Assembly (NCBI RefSeq): GCF_013376045.1
Contig: NZ_JABMJG010000011.1
Coordinates: 186,001-250,000, forward strand
Reading direction: 5' to 3'
Source of the DNA: Variovorax sp. SG517
GTDB lineage: Bacteria > Pseudomonadota > Gammaproteobacteria > Burkholderiales > Burkholderiaceae_C
Length of the DNA: 64,000 nucleotides
Below the pieces are notes generated by a model, which was not told where the DNA came from, did no database searches, and was given only the letters and a program-made list of their open reading frames with translations. The translations under genes and the position numbers were made by a program. Positions 58,476-64,000 of this stretch are shown here, one piece after another (position 1 is the stretch's first letter; each line of letters starts with the position of its first letter).

Positions 58476-59993
58476 ATGCGGCGGATCCATCACCTGCTCG
58501 AAGAGCGTGCAGCGAGCACGCCAGAGGCTGTGTTTCTTTTCGAGCCCGGCGGCACTACGACTTACGCGCAGCTTCAGTCCATGGCCGATGCCGCCACGCA
58601 GGACCTGCTGGCCGCCGGCGTGCGGCCGACCGACCGCGTGCTGCTGGTGGCGGAGAACTGCGCCGCGCACATCGCGCTCATCATGGCCTGCAGCCGCATG
58701 GGCGCATGGTCGTGCGGCGTGAACGCGCGCATGTCGCCGGGCGAGATCGCGGCCATCGCCGAGCGGGCGGATGCGCGGCTGTGCTGCTACACGACGGCAG
58801 CCTCCGAAGCCGCCGCGGAGCATGCGGGCAGGGCCGGTGCGAAGCCGACTTCGCTGGAAGGCGTGATGCGCTCGGCCACCCGCGAAGACGCGCGCACCGA
58901 GCCCGACCCGGCGCTGGGCGACACGGCCGCCATCATCTTCACCTCCGGCACCTCGGGCACGCCCAAGGGCGTGATGGTGTCGCACCGCGGCCTGCTGCAC
59001 TTCGGACGAGTGTCGGCGCGGATTCGCGCACTGGACGGGCACGACCGCGTCTATGCCTTCCTGCCGATGACGCACATCTTCGGCATCGGCACGGTGCTGA
59101 TGGCCGCGCTCACCGGAGGCGCGGCGCTGGTGCTGCGCGGCTGCTTCTCGCCGGCCGACGTGCTGCAGGCGCTGGCGCACGAGCAGGTGTCGAACCTGCT
59201 CGGCCCGCCGACGATGTATGCGCGGCTGCTCGCGCACATCGAGGCCGGGCATGCGGTGCCGCGCTTTCCGCACCTGCGCTACGTCTACACCGGTTCGGCG
59301 CCGCTCGATCCGGCGCTCAAGCAGCGCGTGGAGCGGCTCTTCGGGCAGCCGCTGCATTACGGCTACGGGCTGTCGGAGTACGCGGGCTCGGTGTTTCTCA
59401 CTCGCACCGAGTCGCCACGCGCCGATACCTCCGCCGGGCATGCGGTGGAAGGCGGCGAGGCGCGCATCGTCGGCCCCGACGGCAACGACGTGGCCCAGGG
59501 CGACACCGGCGAGATCTGGCTGCGCGGCCCCGGCCTGATGCTCGGCTACTTCCGCGACGCGGCCGCCACCGCGCAGGTGATGCGCCCCGGCGGCTGGTAC
59601 GCGACCGGCGACCTCGGGCGCTTCGGCGAGGACGGCGCGCTCTTCGTGGTCGGGCGGCTGAAGGAAATGATCATCCGCTCGGGCTTCAACGTGTACCCGG
59701 CGGAGATCGAGGCGGTCATCGGCCGCTTCGAGGGCGTGCACCAGTGCGCGGTGATCGGCGTACCGGAGGCCGACGGCAACGAGCAGGTGGTCGCCTTCAT
59801 CGAGCTGAAGCCGGGCGCGACGCTCGACGAGGCAGCGCTGCGCGCACACCTTGCCGGGAACCTCTCGCCCTACAAGCGCCCGGCGCGCATCGAGCTGATC
59901 GATGCGATGCCCACCACGGCCAACGGCAAGCTGCTCAAGCGTGAACTGAAGGCGCGCTGTCTGGCAGCCGCAGTGGGTGTGGCGCGCAGCTAA
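58476..59993 (+). CDS. Class I acyl-CoA synthetase (AMP-binding)
   Basis: ATP-dependent acid:CoA ligase of the ANL superfamily, 505 aa. The P-loop IIFTSGTSGTPKGVMVSHRG is at about 151-170; FLPMTHIFGIGTV, YTGSAPLDPALK, LHYGYGLSEYAG, GWYATGDLGRF and the hinge/A10 region VGRLKEMIIRSGFNVYPAEIE then PTTANGKLLKREL are intact. It is probably specific for a medium, aryl or dicarboxylic acid. Its gene is coupled to a Bug receptor (three-base gap) and to the fused dehydrogenase. This supplies the CoA-activation step of the local pathway. Confidence 0.95.
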   Translation: MRRIHHLLEERAASTPEAVFLFEPGGTTTYAQLQSMADAATQDLLAAGVRPTDRVLLVAENCAAHIALIMACSRMGAWSCGVNARMSPGEIAAIAERADARLCCYTTAASEAAAEHAGRAGAKPTSLEGVMRSATREDARTEPDPALGDTAAIIFTSGTSGTPKGVMVSHRGLLHFGRVSARIRALDGHDRVYAFLPMTHIFGIGTVLMAALTGGAALVLRGCFSPADVLQALAHEQVSNLLGPPTMYARLLAHIEAGHAVPRFPHLRYVYTGSAPLDPALKQRVERLFGQPLHYGYGLSEYAGSVFLTRTESPRADTSAGHAVEGGEARIVGPDGNDVAQGDTGEIWLRGPGLMLGYFRDAAATAQVMRPGGWYATGDLGRFGEDGALFVVGRLKEMIIRSGFNVYPAEIEAVIGRFEGVHQCAVIGVPEADGNEQVVAFIELKPGATLDEAALRAHLAGNLSPYKRPARIELIDAMPTTANGKLLKRELKARCLAAAVGVARS

Positions 59994-60148
59994 GCGCGGG
60001 CAAGGGCGGCGGCGCGCCGCTTCCGGACATCTCCAGCCGCGGCCGCTTCGGACTTCTCCTGCAAGCGGGTGCGCTGCCGTCCGCCATAAGGAGCCGCGCG
60101 GGCGTCGCAAGGTGAAGTCTTCTCCAAGGTAAACACAGGAAACACACC

Positions 60149-60328
60149 ATGGCCGATGACCTGAGCAAGCGCGGGCCGCAGGATGCCGCCCGCATCAACG
60201 TGAACGAGGCGCACGAGGTGCGCTACTGGACCCAGACGCTGGGCGTGACCGAGGCGCAGCTGCGCTCGGCCATCGCGGCGGCCGGTGTCGAGGTGAAGGA
60301 CGTGCGCGCCTACCTCGGCAAGCCCTGA
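60149..60328 (+). CDS. DUF3606 domain protein
   Basis: Small protein of 59 aa. It has MADDLSKRGPQDAARINVNE, HEVRYWTQTLGVTEAQL and a C-terminal VKDVRAYLGKP, the pattern of DUF3606 (unknown function, common in Proteobacteria). AGGAA lies eight bases before the ATG. The sequence 59994-60148 upstream has several GC-rich hairpins (for example near 60014-60030) but no clear promoter. The gene looks monocistronic. Confidence 0.85.
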   Translation: MADDLSKRGPQDAARINVNEAHEVRYWTQTLGVTEAQLRSAIAAAGVEVKDVRAYLGKP

Positions 60329-60503
60329 GCGCCTGGCGGCAGCCGGTGGCCGCCCGGGCGGAAGCCGGAGGCGGCACCACGGTAGGCACCCTCCTACACC
60401 TGGGGGTGGGCTTGATACTTCATACTTGTTACCAGAACGTTTCTGGAGGCAAGCTGTTCTTGATCCTGCCGATGTCGAACCCGATGCCCGTGGCCGCCGC
60501 CCG

Positions 60504-61184
60504 ATGAAATCCTCCCCCAGCGCGCGCAGCTGGATTGCCGCCGGCGTGCGCCACGAACTTCTTACCCGCGCATTGCCCGCCCTGCGGCACGACATGGCCG
60601 CCCCGGTCTCGGTGATCCGCATGGCGCTGCTGATGCTCAAGCGGCAGATTGGCGCGCCCACCGTCGATGCCGCGGCCTGCGAGGAGCGGGTGGGGCTGAT
60701 CGACAACCAGGTTTCGGAGCTGGTGGAAGCCATTCGTTCGCTGCGCGACTGGGAGCTGGCCACCGTCGACGACGGCATCACCCGCAGCGCGCTGGTGGCC
60801 CAGTGCGTGACGCTGATGCGCTCCGCCTTCGACCTGCACGGCGTGGCGCTGGAAACCGACGCTTCGCTGACCCCTTCCGACGACGAACACCGCTGGCCCG
60901 CCGCCGCGGCGCTGCGCTATCTGTTCCTTGGCGCGATGGGCTACCTGCACGACGGCGCGGACGAGGCCGGCACCATCCGCATCGAGGCCGATGGCGCGAA
61001 CGCGCTGCGTCTCACGGCTTTGCCGCGCGAGCCCGGCGCCACCGAGGCCGTGCTCGACGCGCACCGCGCGCCGCGCGCGCTGGCCATCGATGCCGTGGCG
61101 CTGCAGAACCTCGCGGAAGACCTGGGCTACGCGGTGGCGCTCGATGCCGCCAGCGTGCGCCTGGTGCTCGCCACGCGGACCTGA
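60504..61184 (+). CDS. Histidine kinase/phosphotransferase-like protein with degenerate ATP-binding domain
   Basis: Protein of 226 aa. An H-box-like motif LRHDMAAPVSVIRM places H29 in a DHp-type helix; a second helix (LIDNQVSELVEAIRSLRDWE) completes a hairpin. The C-terminal 130 residues resemble a kinase ATPase fold but lack the N-box asparagine (LRYLFLGAMGYLHDGA) and any D-x-G-x-G motif. There are no transmembrane or sensory segments. This is the layout of ChpT-type histidine phosphotransferases rather than of a kinase. The start MKSSPSARSW is uncertain; an in-frame ATG lies 78 bases upstream. Its 3' end overlaps the convergent topoisomerase gene by 58 bases. Confidence 0.65.
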   Translation: MKSSPSARSWIAAGVRHELLTRALPALRHDMAAPVSVIRMALLMLKRQIGAPTVDAAACEERVGLIDNQVSELVEAIRSLRDWELATVDDGITRSALVAQCVTLMRSAFDLHGVALETDASLTPSDDEHRWPAAAALRYLFLGAMGYLHDGADEAGTIRIEADGANALRLTALPREPGATEAVLDAHRAPRALAIDAVALQNLAEDLGYAVALDAASVRLVLATRT

Positions 61185-62383
61185 GCTTTTCCGCTCTTTC
61201 TTCCGGCGGCTGCGGCGGTGCGTCGTTGCTCGCGCCGGTGCGCCTTCAGGAACGACAGCAGCCGGCGTTCCGCCGCATACAGCCCGCGCGACGGCCTCGC
61301 GGTGCGGCTGCCGCCGATCTTCTCGAACAGCGTGGCGGTGGCCTCGTCGCCGTCCGACAGCGCGCTGCCCAGCGCCAGCACGGCAGGGTGCACGTAGGCC
61401 TTCTTGCAGACCGCGGGCGTGTTGCCGAGTTGCTTCGCCACCGCGCCGAGGATGTCCTTGGCGCTGTAGCGGCTGCCGTCGGCGGCGGTGCGGCCGGGCT
61501 CGCAGGCCAGCCGGGTGAGTTCGAGCGCCTGCACCGTGCCGTGCCAGGTGCGGAAGTCCTTCGCGGTGAAGCGCTCGCCGCCGGATGCCTCGGCCAGGTA
61601 GTCGTTGACGTCGGTGGAGGAGACGCCGCGCAGTTCACCGGTCTTGCCATCGCCTTCCTCGTCCGCGTCGACGTACTGGAAGAGCGCCTGCCCTGGCAAT
61701 TGCTGGCACTGCCGCACTATCTTTGCGACGCGCGGGTCGTCCAGCTGCGCCTCGTGCATCACGCCGCTCTTGCCGCGGAAGCGCAGCCTGAGCGCCTGTC
61801 CTTTCACCGCCGCATGCCGGTTGCGCAGCGTGGTGAGGCCGAAGGAGCCGTTGCTGCTCGCGTATTCCTCGTTTCCCACGCGCAGCAGCGTGGTGTCGAG
61901 CAGGCGCACCAGTGCCGCCAGCACCTGGGCGCGGCCGGGCGCCTTTCGGCCCGCAGGTAGTTGCAGGTCGCGCGCCACGCGGGCGCGGATGCCCGGCAGC
62001 GCGAGCGCGAAGGCCTCGAGGCGCTCGAACTTGGTCTCGTCCTGCATCGAGCGCCAGTCGGGGTGGTAGCGGTACTGCTTGCGCCCGCGCGCGTCGATGC
62101 CGGTGGCCTGCAGGTGGCCGTTGGGCAGCGGGCAGATCCACACCTGCGTGTAGGCCGGCGGAATCGCCAGCATGCGGATGCGCGAGAGTTCGTCCGCGTC
62201 GCGCACCCACCTGCCCTTGGCGTCGCGGTAGCGGAAACGGTCGCCGTGCTTCAGGCGGCGGATGCCGGGCATGTCGGGGTTCACGTAGACCAGGCCGTTG
62301 GCGATGGGCGTCGGCCTGGAGGGTGGCTTCGCGGGCGTGGAAGATGAAGCGGATGCGGAGAAAGCGGAGGAATGGGCCGGCAT
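61127..62383 (-). CDS. DNA topoisomerase IB (poxvirus-like, bacterial type)
   Basis: Type IB topoisomerase relaxing supercoils through a 3'-phosphotyrosine, 418 aa. Catalytic elements are R168 in LLRVGNEEY, the FTAKDFRTWHGT segment (R278, H281) and Y330 in NTPAVCKKAYVHP. The N-terminal clamp domain is seen in GLVYVNPDMPGIRRLKHGDRFRY (as parts). The first 25 residues and last 40 are low-complexity Ser/Ala and basic tails. Convergent with the H-box protein gene, overlapping it by 58 bases. Confidence 0.95.
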   Translation of the reverse strand: MPAHSSAFSASASSSTPAKPPSRPTPIANGLVYVNPDMPGIRRLKHGDRFRYRDAKGRWVRDADELSRIRMLAIPPAYTQVWICPLPNGHLQATGIDARGRKQYRYHPDWRSMQDETKFERLEAFALALPGIRARVARDLQLPAGRKAPGRAQVLAALVRLLDTTLLRVGNEEYASSNGSFGLTTLRNRHAAVKGQALRLRFRGKSGVMHEAQLDDPRVAKIVRQCQQLPGQALFQYVDADEEGDGKTGELRGVSSTDVNDYLAEASGGERFTAKDFRTWHGTVQALELTRLACEPGRTAADGSRYSAKDILGAVAKQLGNTPAVCKKAYVHPAVLALGSALSDGDEATATLFEKIGGSRTARPSRGLYAAERRLLSFLKAHRREQRRTAAAAGRKSGKAQVRVASTRRTLAASSATA

Positions 62384-62521
62384 GGGGCTTGCGTGGTGGC
62401 GTTACACCGTGCTTTTGCCAGCACCGACAATCGCCGGTTGTAGGACGCCGCAGGCGCCGGCGGTGCGCCGGGCGCGCTTGCGGTGCCGGTCCTGCTGTTT
62501 TCTTTCTCACCGGGTTCCAGA

Positions 62522-63571
62522 ATGAATTCTTTCAAGCCTTCCCTTTTCGCCGCCCGCTGGCTGGCCGTGCCCGCCGCGGCGCTGCTCTTCACGGCCTGCG
62601 CTTCCACTTCCACCACGACTGCCTCGACTCAGGCCCCGGCCGCGCCCGTGAAGGTCAAGGTCTTCGTCGCCGCCATGTTCGAGATCGGCAAGAACACCGG
62701 CGACCGTGCCGGCGAGTTCCAGTACTGGTACGAGCGCTACTGGAAGGACGCCAAGCCCATCGCCGTGCCCGGCGCGCTGCAGCCCGTGTATTGCAACGCC
62801 GACGGCGTGTGCGGCTCGGTGCTGGGCATGGGCAAGGTGAATTCGTCGTCGTCGATGCAGGCCATCCTGCTGAACCCGCAGTTCGACTTCTCGCAGAGCT
62901 ACTACGTCATCTCGGGCGTGGCCGGCACACCGCCCTCGCGCGGCACCATCGGCGAGGTGAGCTGGGCGACGTGGCTGGTCGACTACGACCTCGGCCACCG
63001 CTGGGCGCCCGAGGAGAACAAGCCCGGCGAGCCCACCTTCATGCCGCGCAAGGGCTACGAGGAATACCGCCGCTTCAAGCTCAACCCCGACCTCGTGAGC
63101 TGGGCCATGAAGCTCTCGGCCGACACGCCCCTGAAGGACTCCGACTCGGCCCGCAAGTACCGCCTGCGCTACCCCGACGCCGCTGCGCGCCGCGCGCCCT
63201 TCGTCGGCACCGGCACCCACATGACTGGCGACACCTTCTTCCACGGCCCCGGCATGTCGAAGCAGGCGCAGTACATCGCCAAGCTCTACGGCGCCGACGA
63301 CTACGTCATCACCGAGATGGAGGCGGCAGCCATCACCCTCGTCATCAAGCGCACCCACGGCACCGACCGCGTGATGAGCCTGCGCGGCGCCGTCAACTTC
63401 GACCAGGGCAACCCGAAGGAAACCACGCTGCAGCACCTCGACCCGGCACCGGGCGAGACGGCAGGCGGCTTCGCCGAGACGGTGGAGAACATCGAGCTGG
63501 TGGGCTCGCGCGTGGTCGATCACATCGTCGCGAACTGGACGAAGTGGTCGGGCGGGGTGCCGAAGCCCTGA
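62522..63571 (+). CDS. Purine nucleoside permease-type (NUP family) lipoprotein
   Basis: 349-aa protein with a signal sequence ending in the lipobox LFTAC, then a Ser/Thr/Ala linker and the NUP domain. The domain shows VKVFVAAMFEIGKNTGDRAGEFQYW in parts, GVCGSVLGMGKVNSSSSMQAIL, YYVISGVAGTPPSRGTIGEVSWATW, GTHMTGDTFFHGPGMSKQAQYI and ITEMEAAAI. The fold resembles nucleoside phosphorylases. The yeast relatives promote nucleoside uptake, so the bacterial protein may bind or cleave nucleosides in the periplasm. The start was placed at MNSFKPSLF. It is followed two bases later by the last, truncated ORF. Confidence 0.9.
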   Translation: MNSFKPSLFAARWLAVPAAALLFTACASTSTTTASTQAPAAPVKVKVFVAAMFEIGKNTGDRAGEFQYWYERYWKDAKPIAVPGALQPVYCNADGVCGSVLGMGKVNSSSSMQAILLNPQFDFSQSYYVISGVAGTPPSRGTIGEVSWATWLVDYDLGHRWAPEENKPGEPTFMPRKGYEEYRRFKLNPDLVSWAMKLSADTPLKDSDSARKYRLRYPDAAARRAPFVGTGTHMTGDTFFHGPGMSKQAQYIAKLYGADDYVITEMEAAAITLVIKRTHGTDRVMSLRGAVNFDQGNPKETTLQHLDPAPGETAGGFAETVENIELVGSRVVDHIVANWTKWSGGVPKP

Positions 63572-63573
63572 GC

Positions 63574-64000
63574 GTGACGGACGATCCCGCCATGTGGCTG
63601 GCCGTGCAGAGCATCCGCTGCCTCTGGACGAAGGCCGGGCGCGATGCGGAGCAAGGCAGGCTGCGCAACCAGGCGCCGATGCGCCTGCCCCTCACCGGGC
63701 TCGAGGCGCAGTTGCTGCAGCCGCCCGTCGCGGGCGGCGTGCTGTGGCAGGAGATCTCGTTGCGTCCCGACGGCGGGGCGTTCGAAAACCAGCCTGTTGC
63801 GCTGGCCGCCTGGAAGTCATGGAATGCGCAGCAGCTGCGCGAGCAGGGTTATGAATGGCACGAGCACCGGGGCGGCATGGCCATCGGTTGGTGGCACGGC
63901 GACGCGGTGCGGCACACCGGTCAGCCGCAACCGCTGGGCGTCCTGCGGCCCGGCCAGTGGCTGCGCGTGGTGACGCACCGGCGCGCCAACGGCTGGGATT
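63574..64000 (+). CDS. Unidentified protein (3' end off the window)
   Basis: Open frame from GTG 63574 (or ATG 63592) to the right edge, at least 142 residues: TDDPAMWLAVQSIRCLWTK, LRLPLTG-like MRLPLTGLEAQLLQ, LWQEISLRPDGG, AAWKSWNAQQLREQGYEWHEH and GWWHGDAVRHTG are visible segments. No family is recognised. There is no signal peptide, no transmembrane segment, and many Trp, Gln and Arg residues. It starts two bases after the NUP gene stop, suggesting co-transcription. Confidence 0.6.
   Translation, partial: MTDDPAMWLAVQSIRCLWTKAGRDAEQGRLRNQAPMRLPLTGLEAQLLQPPVAGGVLWQEISLRPDGGAFENQPVALAAWKSWNAQQLREQGYEWHEHRGGMAIGWWHGDAVRHTGQPQPLGVLRPGQWLRVVTHRRANGWD

Overview
The window looks like chromosomal DNA from a Comamonadaceae betaproteobacterium, most likely Variovorax or a close relative. 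This is inferred from the very high GC, Burkholderiales-type proteins, the gene order trxB-crp/fnr-ftsK-lolA-rarA, three orphan Bug-type solute receptors, and many acyl-CoA dehydrogenases and LysR/Crp-type regulators. No prophage, IS element, integrase, plasmid or CRISPR signature was seen. Coding density is high and no gene-free stretch reaches 300 bases.

Layout. 0-2 kb: an ABC-transporter receptor (cut by the left edge) under a LacI regulator with a 16-bp palindromic operator. 2-6.6 kb: ribF-ileS-lspA operon with a REP-like pair inside. 6.7-12 kb: HNH protein, ECHDC3-like crotonase, lipoprotein hydrolase, and a two-gene acyl-CoA dehydrogenase pair. 12-25 kb: housekeeping block (purN, I78-like lipoprotein, M48 peptidase, RsmB-family RNA methylase, fatty acid desaturase, rpmB-rpmG, trxB, a Crp/Fnr regulator, ftsK, lolA, rarA). 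25.3-29 kb: livHMGF branched-chain amino acid ABC transporter without its receptor. 29-34.7 kb: an isoquinoline-oxidoreductase-like molybdenum enzyme (two subunits), a divergent Crp/Fnr regulator with a perfect palindrome between them, an orphan Bug receptor and a ferredoxin-reductase-like protein. 34.7-45.5 kb: epimerase, tRNA-Leu(CAA), cysM, Nudix, TusA-like protein, galU, valS, yaaA, 2OG-Fe(II) oxygenase, alpha/beta hydrolase and queF.

45.6-60 kb is an accessory catabolic region. It holds an SDR, two related LysR regulators, and an operon of an enolase-superfamily protein, a Bug receptor and an arylmalonate decarboxylase (AMDase) homologue. Facing it is an operon of citryl-CoA lyase-like protein, acyl-CoA dehydrogenase and MmgE/PrpD protein. 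Divergent from that operon is a third one: a double acyl-CoA dehydrogenase fusion, a third Bug receptor and an acyl-CoA synthetase. Together these read as uptake, decarboxylation/isomerisation, CoA activation, dehydrogenation and C-C cleavage of an unidentified carboxylic (perhaps substituted-malonate) substrate. This is the most interesting system in the window.

60-64 kb: DUF3606 protein, a histidine-phosphotransferase-like protein, topoisomerase IB, a purine nucleoside permease-type lipoprotein and an unidentified ORF cut by the right edge. A dispersed repeat of about 93 bp occurs five times at four loci. It always sits just 3' of a gene and in one orientation relative to that gene.
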